Shown: positions 23,088 through 36,129 of the stretch, piece by piece
How positions within the stretch are numbered: the first letter of the stretch is position 1
Layout of the letters: each line of letters opens with the position of its first letter
Source of the DNA: Bryopsis sp. KO-2023
Taxonomy: Eukaryota > Chlorophyta > Ulvophyceae > Bryopsidales > Bryopsidaceae
Reading direction: 5' to 3'
Assembly: GCA_030272585.1 (NCBI GenBank)
Contig: BSYQ01000002.1
Span: 6,262,001 to 6,326,000, forward strand
Length of the DNA: 64,000 nucleotides
Position numbers and translations under genes: made by a program
Notes under the pieces: generated by a model
Database searches by the model: none
Told to the model about the DNA's origin: nothing
The model's input: only the letters and a program-made list of their open reading frames with translations

Positions 23088-24920
23088 TGTCTGTTTGGAT
23101 CCCCCCTTGACCTCTTTTAAATCGATGAAAAAATGGGTTAGGCGAACACGTGTTGGGGGGGGGGGGAGGGAGGCCTCCCTAGGGAGAGGGAAAGGAAAAT
23201 TGTCAAGAGGCAGTGAAATATTGTAGTAATGAAAATTACATGCAAGTGAAAAATAGAATATAAGACGAAAAAAGGCAAGCCAGCGAGGAGTTTGTTCGCT
23301 TCCAGCGACATATTCAGACGATTCCAGAAAACTCAAAATATCGGTACTTGTTTCCTGATCGATTCCCCTTCCGCAATCAATCGAGAATAATATAATATAG
23401 TATTTGTTGTTTAAGTATTTGTTGGACCTGCCCCTAAGTGTGGGTCAGTCATGGAAGCATTTGGGCTATGGACAGGGGTCCATGACATTCGGAATGAGGT
23501 GAAGTAAAAAGAAAGTCCGAGGATGCGTAAAAAGAACAGATGCTTTGTCATAATACTTTGAGAAAAAAAAAATATACAAAGGGTTTCTTGTTGGCAAGCC
23601 TTTCTTTCTGGTAGTAGATTCTTTTTTGCATTATTTATGGTTTTTGCAAGGAAGACTCACTTTTGCATGTTTCTGGTTGGCTCCTGAAACAAAACAGAGA
23701 TGACTGAAAAGAAATTTCAAAAGAAAAAGATGAGCCAAATGCACCAGAGTTGCTGGAGTGTTTAATGGCTAATCAGTCAAGTGGTTTTGATTAAGAATGG
23801 ATAGTACCGGTTGTTTTTTTTATGTGTAACCCTTTTCTTTTTTTTCCATGTAGGACGATGATATCCACAAGCATGGTACTTCCCCCCCCAAAGAAAAAAG
23901 AAAAAAGAAAAAGAAAAAAACGAAACAAAAGACGAGAGAAAAAGGTTCGACCAGTGAGCACCTGGCAGCACAAAATAAAACTTGAGAAAAAAAATAAGTC
24001 ATGAAAAATATCCTCCTGCCGCGATTTCAGAGGGTTGACATGCCGAGGGCTGAACCCCACTCCACAGCAGAGGGTCAGACAAAGACGCTTCTTGAAAGCA
24101 TTTCAATCACCCTGGCCCCTTTCTTCTTTGTATTTGTTGTTGGCTTTTTGTGAGTCTGACCTACACAACACTTGTAACAATATTCCCTGTGGATTCCTAT
24201 GAACCAGTTCTGCTGGTGCTTTCGACCTACATGATGCAGATTATGGACTACGTACATTAAAAGGTCGCTTCTTGGGATACCCACAGGTGGTGGAGGAAGG
24301 GGGAAGGCTGGGGGGGGAGTGGGTGTAGCAGCCCCAGTCCTACCCACAGCGAAATCAAAGAGGGCAAGAAAAAACTGGCTTCGAACAAGCAGCTCGGAGC
24401 CTTCGTGGTTATGGTCAGTCATGCGCTCTAGAAGTGACCATCCAAGGCAACAACAGCTTGTGAGAGAATGACCCCATTTTGGCTGGCTGTAGCAATTCAT
24501 TCACAACATTGCTTCACCCAACATGTGTCTATTGAGCCAACCAGAACCAATTATTCCCCAACAGTTTCATCCCCATCCATCCAGTGAAGGCTTGACGGTA
24601 AAACAAAAAGCGATTCCACAGAATGTGCAAACTAAATTAAAGTAGGTTCAATCCTGTGTGGGCAATTGCAACCATAGCAAGCCACAGCCAAAATAAATAA
24701 TCAAAATATTAATATTATCTTTAGCTTTTTCTTAAAATCAAAATTCGAACCCTGGAAAAGACAAACTAAAAGAAAGGGAAGATCATCATAAAAAGGGAAG
24801 AAAAGTGGAGGAGTTTTGAGTTAGTGGCAAAGGAATTCTTATCCATAAGGGAGTGTTGGGGAGGAATGGGTGGGTGATTCCCCCCGATTCTTTATATATG
24901 CAATACAGCCAGGCTGAAGC
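23088..24920. other. Gene-free stretch downstream of the thioredoxin-like gene
   Basis: No gene is visible. G runs occur at 23155-23166 and 24310-24317, and A/G-rich tracts around 23.88-23.99 kb. A canonical AATAAA close behind the stop codon was not seen; the transcript end is unknown. Frames on the minus strand at 22914-23336 and 24075-24500 are not supported by any motif. Confidence 0.4.
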
Positions 24921-24925
24921 ACTCA

Positions 24926-27034
24926 TTGTTTTTCACAGAAGCCCAGGTCCAGAGAATCTCAGCTTCTGGAGTTCACTTGAAAAAGAAGAATAGCATCTTT
25001 TCTTCTATCTTTTTTTCAACACTCCTTACTCACCCTGGAGCATCATCATCACTAAGAGAAAAGCAAGTCCAAAACCAACACCAACAACACCAACTGAAAG
25101 AGAGACACAATCCAACAAATGGTATTTTGGATTTTTTTCTGTTTCACAGCAACAATAACAATAAGCTATTGCCTGGTATAAGGAAGAAATGGAGTTCAAA
25201 GTTTTTTAAAGATAAAAGGTTGAGAAAAAAACGGTGCATCACCAGCTTCATCCTCTTTTTTTCAGAGCTCTGTTTTTGTCTTAGCGCAAAAATGGGGGGG
25301 TCAAGCAGCACCGGACTTCAGGGTCCTAGTCAGACGGAGAAAGAAGTCGAACCACAAACCTACCAAGAGGTTTCCCCCGCACTTGCCTCTTGTCTTTGTC
25401 TCGTTCGAAATAGTCGGGGCAGCAGCCCAACACAAGCTTGGCAAACAAGCGATCACCACGACTAGTTTCAATCAGGTTTTATTCTAAAACCTCCAACTTG
25501 CAGGCTTGACACCCCAAAGCAAGCGACCAGCTTGATTGTGCACGTCTCTTTTGCAAACATCAACAAAACTCTCCCAAGCTCTGGTTGTCGCTGGGTCGAT
25601 ATTCAATCGAACCCAGTCTGGACGACCTCAACAAGAAACGATTGGAAGTGTATTATTGTACTTGTTGCCGAATTTCATATCTGCCCCAACCGCCAGAGAT
25701 GGTGGAACGCTGTGTGTTGAACTCGACCTTGGGTCTGACTTCGCCTGAAGTTGCGAAAAAAAAATGTGGCTGGGTCCCCGCCCTCTCCCAACCCCCCTCT
25801 CCAACTTGATTTGAGGGGACCCGCTCCTAGTCACTCGTGCATCATCACTGGTAGGCCCGGCCATCCTCAGATGCACGGTGACTCGAGCTAACCTGTATAC
25901 GAATTTAAATGGGTAGGTTTGAGGGTTCGCACCAAAACTCGGTTGAGGCGTCAAAAGCAAATGTCAGTTCTGCAACTGACACGTCGGTGGAATGAGTGGC
26001 TGGGAGCTCGCCACGCTGGCAGCTGTGGCGGACTGTGGAGCCGCCAGCCGCGAAACAGTTTTCTGTTTGGATCACAGTGCTTTGGGATCTAGGTAGTGAT
26101 CAGTGATCGGGTTGGGATCAGTTAAAGGGTCGGACCACGACAGCCGCTGCAGCTCGCAACTTTCTGCAACTTTTGGTGTGGTATTGCGTCCACAGCGACC
26201 CACTCGCTTTCAATGACCCGCAGAGGGTGTTTTGGAGAGAGGCTCCGACAGAGTGCACTGTCGTCAATCGACGCCGGGGTTAGCCACAGCTTTCAACCCG
26301 TGTACGTGGTTGGAGGTCGAATGTCGACCGTTAAAGGTCGAAAAAAGTCGAACGTGTTGTCCCCTTGCCCACAGCTACAAAGCATATCACGAACCGCGTC
26401 GCCAGATCTGTTCAAGGGCCTACAGTTAACGCCCAGGTTGGACTCTGACCTCGTAGAGGTATTCCCAAACTTGCCGCCATAGTTTCGTTCAGGGGGGAGA
26501 ATGTTTCCGTCTTGAGCAAGACGGAAGGTGAGGGTTCAAGTCAGACACAGGGGGCACCCGCTGAGGACTCAATCACCAAGGAGGCGGGAAAAACACACTG
26601 CTTCTCACGAGGAAGTGCAAGGCCTCTTTTTAAGGGGCTGAGGCTGAAAAACTTTTTGATTGGTGGTCGTCCCTGCATCTACCTATCCGCGAGATCGAAC
26701 CACGGTACACCACCAGGGACAGGTCGCGACGAAGTCGTCGGGGTTACTCTTTTTTGCTGCACTGAAGGGAGTAGTAAAGCCTTGTGCGGGGTTTATTTGG
26801 TGTTGAAAAACTGAGGGGGTCTTGGACGCACTGGAAACGGCCCAGAATGACGGGGTTCGACTCCCCACTGCGTTTCGAACTCTAAAAGCCCCTTTCCTCT
26901 TTTCCACAGATTTTTTATTGTTACATTTACGATTTGCAAGCGCACGGGGGGAATTGATGTTGTTAGGCGAGCAGCTGCAAAAAAAAAAAAAAAAACGCTT
27001 AAGGAGTGAGGTGAGAGTGAGCGAGCAGGAGTGA
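24926..27034 (+). other. Possible second gene, exons not resolved
   Basis: This GC-richer segment carries forward frames that are less homopolymer-driven than their surroundings: from an ATG at 25291 (MGGSSSTGLQGPSQTEKEV…), 25585-25809, 26213-26482 and 26512-26814. Candidate splice sites exist, for example an acceptor CAACTTGCAG before 25504. No domain is recognised and no exon joining could be verified by frame as it was for the thioredoxin-like gene. It could also be a transcribed non-coding region or an old insertion. Confidence 0.2.
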
Positions 27035-28870
27035 TCAGACAGTGGATTTACAAAGGGCGAAGTTGCTTTTGAAAAAACTAAAGGAACATAAGAGCTGCAG
27101 GGAGTTCAAGCAAAAAAAATTTATTGTGCTGGGGAAAGATTGAACTCCTCCTTTTTCGGGAATTCTCTTTTTTTTTTTTTCAAGGCTAATAATAGTGCAC
27201 CAGTCCACAGAAGCACCTGGAATTCAGTCCTTTTTCTTGCAAGCAAAAATCGATCCACAGTAAGGAGAATGAGCTTTTGATAGGCTGATGAAACTCCTGG
27301 GTGGACCATCACCCCCCCCCCCCCCAACTACCAATTGAACAATCAATAATAATGAATCAAGCTTCACAAACCATACTTCAGGACCTTCACTTGGATTTTT
27401 TCAAAGATGCACTGAAGTACTGAAGAAAGAATTGTGAACATATGAAGAGAAATCCTCGCTCTAAAACTATCAAGAATGCTCTTAGCTAACTGACCTCACA
27501 AACCACTGAATTACTAAGGTAGATGATAGTTCAAGTTTGATGAAAGAAAGTCATGTTTGCCCTTTGACATTTATCCATCAACCTAAAAGTAATTCAGTAG
27601 GGAGAAAAAAACATCGCAGGAAAAATTTTCATTACTATGTATAATTAGGACGAAAAGTTGTTGTGGTTTCTGCAAATTGTTCCTTTCTTTTTGTGTTTTT
27701 ATTGTGATAGAGAAAAACCATCTTTCAAACTATGCTTCAGTTGAATCAAGAGGTATATTGTGAGAGGAAAAAGAGGGGAAGAGAGGGGGGGGGGCGAGGA
27801 GGACCGAGAGGGCTTGGTACTTGAAGCGGACAAACAACAAATAGATAGACAAAAATGGGATTTGTTGGGCCAGTATCGGGTAGAATAGAGAGAGATAAAG
27901 TAGTTTAATAAGACTCACTGGGTTTTTACTTCAACAAACGGTCTGAGGGATTCTCTATACATGAAGACTTGCTCTTATTACAACCTACGCTTACCAACAC
28001 CATTAAACAATTGCACACCATAACTGTTACAGTTCTCGGCCGTAACAATACCTTGGTGAATGCGAGCGGGTCTGATATACATTCTTGCGAGGAGTGGGTT
28101 GCGAGGCTGTGGTTACGAGTTCAAAAGGGAAAAGTGCGGGCAAAAAAAACTAGGGGGGCTGGAGTATAGTCCAACAATTTTGAGCACGACGAAAGAACTC
28201 ATCTAATTTCCACAAGTCAACTGTTTTTGCAAGCGAAGCTGCGTATGAAGCGGCGACTAGCGTTCCTATTAATTATTTGGTCTAGGGAAAGATGAGTATA
28301 TAGAATGTAGTATATATTCCTCCCACCTCCCGTAAAGAAGACTTCGTACTTTATTTCTGTATGGAATCATTCTTTATAGTATAAACTTCCCATTCAATCC
28401 TCTCTATCTTTACAACCCTCAAATTCATTTCAAGAACTCGCAAAAAGAGGAAAAAAATACGGCCCCTAATTTTCAGTTAATTTAGAGTCTTTGTTTATTA
28501 TAACAAAATAACCACTACATTAGTTATATATTTTATACTTGGGAAAGAGGGAACTCAATTTCTAAACATATGAAAAAAATATGAACAAGTGCGGGATAGT
28601 ATCATTCTGAAAAAAAGATTGAATGGATAAAAAACCAGTAAAACACTGTCTGAATTTAAAGAGTGTCTCTAATATGAAGCTCAACGGGATGTAATTAAAA
28701 TATTTGTGGTGTTGCATCTTTTTTTGTTCTCTTTTTCAGCAAAGTTTGTGTTTTGACGTTTATTTGCAAGCGAAGCTGCAATGAGTAACGCTAGTGTTAA
28801 TATATATATAGAAAGGGGGTATAAAAAAAAAACCCTACCCCAACCTATGAAACACACTGCTGTGGGTTGA
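27035..28870. other. Gene-free right part of the island
   Basis: No gene is supported. A 14-base C run lies at about 27312-27325 and a G run at about 27785-27793. A short word TTTGCAAGCGAAGCTGC followed by (A/G)ACTAGCG- or AACGCTAG-like sequence occurs at about 28227 and again at about 28765, a small repeat pair just left of the LTR element insertion. Confidence 0.4.
28866..28870. repeat. Target-site duplication GTTGA, left copy
   Basis: GTTGA directly precedes the left LTR edge at 28871, and the same five bases follow the right LTR edge at 37958-37962. A 5-bp duplication is typical of Ty3/gypsy and Ty1/copia integration in plants. Confidence 0.85.
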
Positions 28871-29520
28871 TGTAACGAATCTGCCCTGCAGATCGCTTTT
28901 TCTGCTTCAATACACTGAAGACTGCGACCCTGCCGGTCTGCCAGTCTGAACTGCCGTTCTATTGAACGACCATGGGAGAGACACTTGAACCTAGCAAGGT
29001 TCAAGGGCGAGATCAGGTTCCAAACTAAGGTTAGGTTAAGTTACAAGAATGTCCAAGCCCCAACAACTTATACCGTTTCTTCCAACCCTGATCCAAACTG
29101 ATCCTAAGCCATAACATCAGTCTGCATCAGTGTTGCAGACCATCAAACTACCAAGTTCCTTTCAGTCCCCTTTCATGACATGCAGCCTCAGACACCTTGC
29201 ACGGTACTGCGGTCCTGAGTCTGCCACCTAAGACCTTCTAGAACCTTGTGCCTGCCAGCTCTGCAGCCCACGTTCTGCAACGCTGCCAGCACCTGTCTGC
29301 CATCAGCAACCCTGTCAGCCCGACTACTCTGCCACTTCGTCAGTCTGCCAATCTGCTGACTACCAGTCCTTTAGTCTGCAGGTCTGAAGGACCTGAACCA
29401 TTCCTGCTTCTGCAGAATCATAGCAGTCAACCTGCAGCTCTAACCTGTCAGCCCAATCACTGCCAGTCTGCAAGCCTGCAGGTCTGCCTGAATCGCCTTT
29501 GATTCTGCCGAATCACTACA
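28871..29520 (-). repeat. 3' LTR of the LARD-like element
   Basis: It is the same length and sequence, by eye, as the repeat at 37308-37957. The 84-codon frame inside each LTR is identical, which is an independent check of identity over 255 bases. That frame has no motif and is not called as a gene. Confidence 0.9.
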
Positions 29521-29533
29521 TTCCTCCCCATCT
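29521..29533 (-). other. Polypurine tract of the LARD-like element
   Basis: On the minus strand, AGATGGGGAGGAA directly abuts the 3' LTR start TGTAGTG. A purine tract at exactly this position primes plus-strand synthesis in LTR elements. It fixes the element orientation together with the primer-binding site. Confidence 0.75.
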
Positions 29534-31159
29534 AGTTGGCAGTAGTCCCTTACTGCCCTAAGAGAACGATAACAACCTTGTCCCTTGGATTTCAAACACC
29601 CAAAGAAACTTCTGCCTCAAAGTTCAGTTTGAAAAGTTGCTATCCCATCTCGCCAACTGCCAAACACCTTTTGGAAGGACTGACCACTGAAAATATCTTT
29701 TCGAAAAATTGCAAAATAGAGTATAGCCTCTTTCTCAACATTCTGATGTATACCTTTGAATTGCCTAGAAAACTGCTCAGGAAAATCCCAATAACACAAA
29801 CAAGAAAACCGAATGAACTTCTCTTTCGGAATTGTAATGTGCTACTGAACAAAATTCAATTCCTTTATCTACAGCCTGTTAACTCAACAGATTTTTATTT
29901 TGACCATAAGAAAATCCAACAGAAAAATAGCAAAAATCTGCTGCAGCTTTCAGAGTCTCAGCAATTCACTTTTCTGCTCAAATGTCATTTTCCAATGATG
30001 AAAGAAAGACACCAAATATTTTGCAACTACCAAAACTTCTGAAACTTCATAGTGTCCCATAATTTCCAACTCAACAATGGCATATTGAAAACCTGCAAAC
30101 TGCCACCACTGTCTGCAAATTATCTCTGCAACTATTGCCACAGTCTGCAACCCTGCAAACTGGTACTACCACAATCCAGAACTCTACAAACTGTTGCTGC
30201 CAAAATTTGCAACTCAGCAAAATACCACTTTCACAATATGCAAACTGTCTTGGAGTAAAGAAGAAGGTTGAATGACTGAAGTTCTGTCTCCCAAAAGAAG
30301 TTTCCAACCTTTTGAAAACCAAGAGATCACCAGTCACTCCAGCAGCTCCTCAGAGTTGAAGCTCCTTGCTGCATAGTGAGCTGCCACATGTCTCCACCAA
30401 GTTAGCCTTCCGCATAGCAATGAAAAGCGAGCGATAGGATCTTGCAACAACAAGTCTCCAGATGTTCTTCAATGAAGAAGTGAGCTTGCTCCTCAATTTT
30501 TCCCTGGAGCATGCTCCCTTCTGTTCCTGCTTCCTCTCTCCTGAGTCAAGAATGTTCAGAGTACCTACAGATTGATTGCATTAATTGTTCCCGAGTTCTT
30601 CTATGCCTTCTCCGGTTTTCCCATATATGAATCTATACAAACCAGAGTATATGAAAACCCAGAAATTCCACTTGGCCTATCCTGACTTAATGAAATCAAC
30701 CCTTTCTTTCAACCAGCAAGACTTCACTCAGTGATATTTCCTTTTTCTTTGATAAATATCCAACAACTGAGTGCTGAAAGAATCCATACCAATGTACCCT
30801 CTGAAATTCAGTAAACCTCAAGTAAGCATCAATCTAACTGATTCAATCAATGGTAATGCAAACTTCTGTAAATTCCAAACCAACTAAATGCACAACAAAA
30901 TATGTGCCATGTACCAGAATATTTTAGTCCACCAGAAACACCCTTGCTAGACTGCAAATGTTTTAATTCTGCATCGTCCCAAAGTAGTGAACTATGCCTA
31001 GTTGCTTAATCCACTCTGCAAGAATAGTAGAACTGAAAACACATATTTACTGACCACCAAGATATTGCAAACACTATCCATCAATTCCCATCAGCTCTGA
31101 AAGAGTACTACTAACAACCTCTTCCTTTCCTTAGAACCTTGATGAAGATGTGTGTCTCT

Positions 31160-31320
31160 TTGCAACACCTACTGAAATAAGTGCAATGTTGGAAAAACAA
31201 AAATGAAACGCATCGGTTGAACCGAGGCCCCCTCCCCATCTGAAATGGAGCTTGTCCTCAAGCGAAACCATGCAACCATGCAAAACCATATCACTGTCCC
31301 AGCTACAGAAAGTTGAGCTG
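31160..31320 (-). pseudogene. Possible end of a chromovirus polyprotein inside the element
   Basis: The minus strand encodes VSLEDKLHFRWGGG, resembling the conserved end of chromovirus polyproteins (…LEDK(V/L)xFxGxGN), and is followed by a second GATGGGGAGGGGG purine tract. No chromodomain or integrase can be read upstream of it. If real, the element derives from a coding gypsy ancestor, with unrelated sequence now between this point and the 3' LTR. Confidence 0.35.
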
Positions 31321-32924
31321 TTCGGAGCAGCCAAAATAACCCCAAACAACTGAACAAACTACTTCAGAAAAACAAGCCTGAAAAACTGAAGGCCTGAATT
31401 TGCTCTGCCAAAGTCAGAAAAATCTGCTGCCCCAGATTGTAACCAAATGTTCAGTTCTCAACCTTTCTGATATAGTTTGTCCACACAAATATACACCAAT
31501 CATACCACCAAAGATCAAGGCTATTTCTGTTCCATTGACAAGAAAAGAAATAGAAAATAAAGAAAACACAGAAATTTTGCAGCCCTGCAAAGTATCCCTG
31601 CAGCTAACAGGTTCTGTACCTGCAATGTACCAACTGCCCATAACATTGCCAGATCTGCCTGCAAAAAATTTTCACAGTCCCTTGTGTTTCTTTATATGTA
31701 GAGGTGAACCTGACCATCGAATGTCATAACATTTAGCTCCTGATCTTTGACACCAGAACACTACTGCCCATTGTGTTTACTATAACGTCATGAAATAAGA
31801 GAGCTGCCAACTCATGATACTTCATGTCTAACCACTGCAAACAAACTCAAGAAGAAATCCACCTGGAAATCTGAATCCTGAAAATTCGAGAAAACTTTTC
31901 TTTTCTTCTCTAACTCTGCGGATTTCCACTGACTCAAACACCAAATCAGAGATAGATCTTCAGAAACTCTTTGTATTTCTTAGAATCTGAAAATCTTTTT
32001 GCGTGTCCTTCTGAGCTTTATATTTCTCACAATAATATTTGAACTACCGCTGGTCCATGGATCTATGGACTTCTCAAAGAAATAAGAAATATATACCTCA
32101 CCCCTGATTTTCTTTCTTGATCTCCTGAAAATCTGCAACTCAAACCAGATCTAATGTATCGAATCAAAATAAAGCATTTTCCAGATTTCAGTCACTGCCA
32201 ATTAAGTCCAAAAGTGACTGCAACAATACCAACTTCTGTCACTGAAAATTGCTATCTCTGATGCCCTTTGGCACAATCATAAGTTTTCTAGGGAACCCTG
32301 AATGTCCCTCAGAAATGTTTCAGCCCAACAACCAGTCTATGGACCTGTAAAATAGAGATCAGAGTCCTCCTTTCGAGTACAAAACTGCAACTCCATCTGC
32401 AGTCTGAAATAGAGCCCAAATCTCTCATTTTCCAGCCTTTTAAATGTTGTCATTCTGCCACTGATTTGCCAAACCAATTTCCATATTCAAAACTGAAATG
32501 AAAGCTCTTATGTAGGTGGTTGTATCTGCCCTTTTTATCAGCCATACTCAGGTGGCACCAAATACTAACACCACGAAGATAAATCTCACAATGCATCAAA
32601 TATTTTTCTCTAAACCAATACTCTGATCCTCTTTCCTCTAGAGCTGAGGTCTCTTCACACTCTGCAACTCCTAGAAAAGATCATTGTATTTTCCTTCAAC
32701 TCAACTACATTCCTTCATCAATCTGAAAAGGTGATATCAGATGCAGTTCACATGTTACTGCATCCACTGAAAATTTCTCTAGCCAATTTCAGAACCCCAG
32801 CTAGCTTCCAGTTTATAGGCAAGATGTAGATATTCCAATTCTACATCCCTACCTATCGATATACGATTTTCTCCACGTCACGAAATCACCGACAATAAAA
32901 ATTCAGTTCCTTCTCAAAACATCA

Positions 32925-33010
32925 ATCGCACGCCGTACACAATCTGCCTGGCATGTATTCTCATTTCAGCCGCACGCCGCACACGGCCTGCCTGGCATGT
33001 ACACTTCACT
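32925..33010. repeat. Short direct repeat, 2 copies
   Basis: A unit with CGCACGCCG(T/C)ACAC and CTGCCTGGCATGTA is present twice with a period of about 55 bases, just left (plus coordinates) of the GC-rich coding-like segment. Confidence 0.6.
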
Positions 33011-33091
33011 TCCATAGAACGAAGTTTGGACTATGTCCTTGAAAGTAGACTTCATTAGGTCTACCCAGCCCATAACTTCTCGCTCACCAAA

Positions 33092-33651
33092 TCAAGTCTG
33101 ATGTGCCTGCAAAACACCATCAGAATCGACATACACTGAAAAATCATGCAGGTCAGGTGCGACCCCACATGGCCCTACACCCCCTGCCTCCGAGACCTGA
33201 GAGGTGGTGGCTCCACTCGGCCGACCAGCCTCCTCATTCCCTGAAACCTCCTTCAAAATTCCAGCAGATGCTGCTGCCCCTGCGGCAACACCCACTAATT
33301 CATCCACTGACCTACTCGCGAGAGACTCTGCCTCCATCAGAGTGCCCGCCAATTCATCCACTGACCTACTTGCGAGAGACTCTGCCTCCATCAGAGTGCC
33401 CGCCAATTCGTTAACTGCGCAGTCTGCAAGTCCCCTGGGGGACCGTCCCCCTCGTCGCCTAGCGGGCCACCTGCAGCACTGCTCACCTTCTCCTCAAGGC
33501 CTCCAGAATTTCCTGCACCAGTGTCCCTGCCTGGACCACCACCTGCAGAAATTCCATCCACCAGACTTACTTCTCCGTGTTGCGGCTGCACCGGCACTCC
33601 AACTACGGAATGGACTCCGCGCCCATAGGCTACCCTCCCCTGAGGTAACAC
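33092..33651 (-). pseudogene. GC-rich coding-like segment inside the LARD-like element
   Basis: Unlike the AT-rich interior around it, this segment has two long minus-strand frames that would join by a frameshift near 33400. The first is Gly-rich (…GGPGRDTGAGNSGG…); the second contains two perfect-looking copies of an 18-residue unit (AGTLMEAESLASRSVDEL) and an Ala/Gly-rich tail ending in VYVDSDGVLQAHQT. The 18-residue unit corresponds to a 54-base tandem repeat at 33304-33411. No known domain is recognised. It could be a remnant of a Gag-like frame or captured host sequence. Confidence 0.35.
33304..33411. repeat. 54-base tandem repeat, 2 copies
   Basis: Units start at 33304 and 33358 (CCACTGACCTACT(C/T)GCGAG … CCCGCCAATTC) and differ at only a few bases. 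The length is a multiple of three, so the minus-strand frame is kept through both units. Confidence 0.8.
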
Positions 33652-35114
33652 CCTGTGTGAGTGGCTACGCCGGCCTTCTCACACTCCACTTCTGTCCACC
33701 TTCGCCTCTTTTGTCATTCCTGTAAGTCCTCCCCGGACTTCCTCTCCCTTCAACACTTGGGGCAACCTCTGCTGCCCTACATGAGTGTGACTCCACACAT
33801 GCACTACCCCTTCAGATGTAGCTACACATGGCTTCCATCTGCAAGAAATACCTGCAAGTCTTGCTCTCCTTTTCTCACTTCACAACCCATAAGCACCACC
33901 TGGTGCTTATCACCTTAAACTCTTTCCTTTGTTTTCTCTTTTCTACTTGTACTCTTCTCCTAAAAGCTCCTGACTATAATGTGGCTGCAAAAAGAATATA
34001 AAATCTGCCACATTTACTTCCTTTCTTTTCTTCCTGTTTTTACTTTAACAAATCAGCAAAATACTGAGTGCACCTCTTTCCTTTATCACAACAAACCACT
34101 AAGTATAGTATGGCAGTCCAAACACAAAAATCTGCCACAGTTTCTTTGTGTAAAGAATGCCTGAAAACTTCAGGTGACTCCAGCATATCACTAATATACT
34201 TTCTGCTTCCAACAGGATAGAAACTCTACCAAATTAACTGTCAGAAATATACTCCCTTTGAAAAATCAGCAACCACTCTTCATCCAAATGAAAAAGGAAG
34301 AACAGAACTATACCAAACAAGCAAAGAAAACTTCTCTTCTGTTCAGCCATCTGCCCTATAGTCTGCTGCACTTTTTCTATGCCTCAAGAGTACCACTGCT
34401 AATTCAATAACTGTCCTGAAATTCTCTGGAAACCTAAATAAACTTCCAGAATGAGATATATCCTGAAAACCTATTTTCCAAGACCTCAAAGACAAATAAC
34501 CAAGAGTGTAACCAGAAATTCCTTTTCTCTAAGACCAAGCTTCTTCAATCAACTCTGCTACCACCAAAGTCTTGTTGAAATAAAACCTAGTACCAAGAAA
34601 ATGCTGCCATCAACCAAAGAAAATACCCTCTTAATCAATGGGTAGGATGTGGCTGCTTTATCACTTCATCCTCCCCATCTGATTTCTTTTCTCTTTGAAA
34701 GACAATCAGTATTTTCAAACAGCTTAATTTCCAGAATTTCCCTAGACTACCTTTGAAAATTCAGTCTCTAACAATACTACCACAATTGAGTATTGTTCCC
34801 TTCCAGAAAATTCTCTAATCACTAGCAACTGTTTTCTGCTCAATAAGGGGCATCCTTGAACAAAATAATCTGCCCTCATAGCAATGTATCCGACTGAAAA
34901 CTTTCTGCTAGCGGAAAATAGAAGATGTCCTATTTCAGAACACCCATAATAGAAGAAAAGACCAGCTACTGCTGTACCAAAACATTTCTTCAATTCACCA
35001 CTATCACTCAGCCTGCTAAAGAAGAGTTCCATGGACCTATTGGTCCCTTCAAAAATCTACATCTTTTTCTGACCTGCCGAGCAAGGCTGCCACAGTAAAA
35101 TACCTTGCCAACAC

Positions 35115-35292
35115 ACCTAATATCTGCCCTGCCAACAACAGAAAATGATCTGCCACTGATCTATAAAAAGACTGATATTCTGTCACTTGTCCCACCAAAC
35201 AACAGAAAATAATCTGCCACTAGTCTATTATAGAACGAAAACTTCATGTCATTGACATTCTTCTGAGAATAACCTGCCACTGGTCTATTCAG
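35115..35292. repeat. About 65-base degenerate tandem repeat, 3 copies
   Basis: The word (A/C)TCTGCCACT(G/A)(A/G)TCTAT, preceded by an AACAACAGAAAAT-like block, recurs at about 35149, 35213 and 35275. Copies are imperfect. It lies in the non-coding interior of the LARD-like element. Confidence 0.5.
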
Positions 35293-36129
35293 AAATCAGA
35301 GCAAAATACCATAGGGTTCATCAAGAAAAAGACTAGACAACCCTTCAACAGAAACACAAACACTATACCTTCACTGACCAATAGAAGAACTGAAAGATGC
35401 CTTAGCTTTCTGCAAGCAACTCTAAACAAGTTCTGACCTTCAGTTCTCCTCATTTCAAGTTCAGAAACGACTCTGAAAAATTCCCTCAAGATATTGAAAC
35501 ACCTGATTTCACTGAAACACCTGATAATGTTCCCACAATCAACACAAATGTAGCAAGTGTTCCTGATGTACAAACATCCAAAATATGTATGCACAATCAC
35601 ATCAAAGCTGATGTGACACATGTTCTGACCTGCCACTAAAGCCAAGAATTTTTCCACTGCAACCTTCCACACTCTGAAATGATAAGTCACCACTACTGCT
35701 CAAATCCACTGTGCCAAGGATAAATCTCCACTAACGAATGCACAAATCCAAGCAAACAAGGAGGAACTCCTGATCAGAAAAATCCTAACTTCTGATCAAT
35801 AAAGCTGTCAAATATCAACACCAGACTTTTGAAAGAATATATCAAAACTTCCTGAAAAATCTGCCTGGTCTCAAAGACTCTTTCCAGAATTTCCACCACT
35901 AACTTGTGATCAATTCAAAGCCTTTCAGAACATCTCCCTCACTTCAGCCTGAAAATTTGACTGCAACTCTTCAAATCCTTTCGAAAGTGATCAAACATCT
36001 TTTCCAGAATGTGTGCTGCAATCAGAAGATCATAGACCACCTGATCCTGAAATCAATCTGAAGCTCACTACCTCTAAAGTCACTTCAATCAACCAACGAA
36101 ATGATCAGATCACTCAAATGTAACCCTGC

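Noticed and set aside
29536-30042. 168-codon plus-strand frame inside the LARD-like element
   Set aside because: It is antisense to the element's orientation, starts at the purine tract, and has no gag, pol or other recognised domain; AT-rich composition can produce it.
35289-35693. 134-codon minus-strand hydrophobic frame
   Set aside because: It overlaps a degenerate tandem repeat, is Phe/Val/Cys-rich without pattern, and has no neighbouring coding signal.
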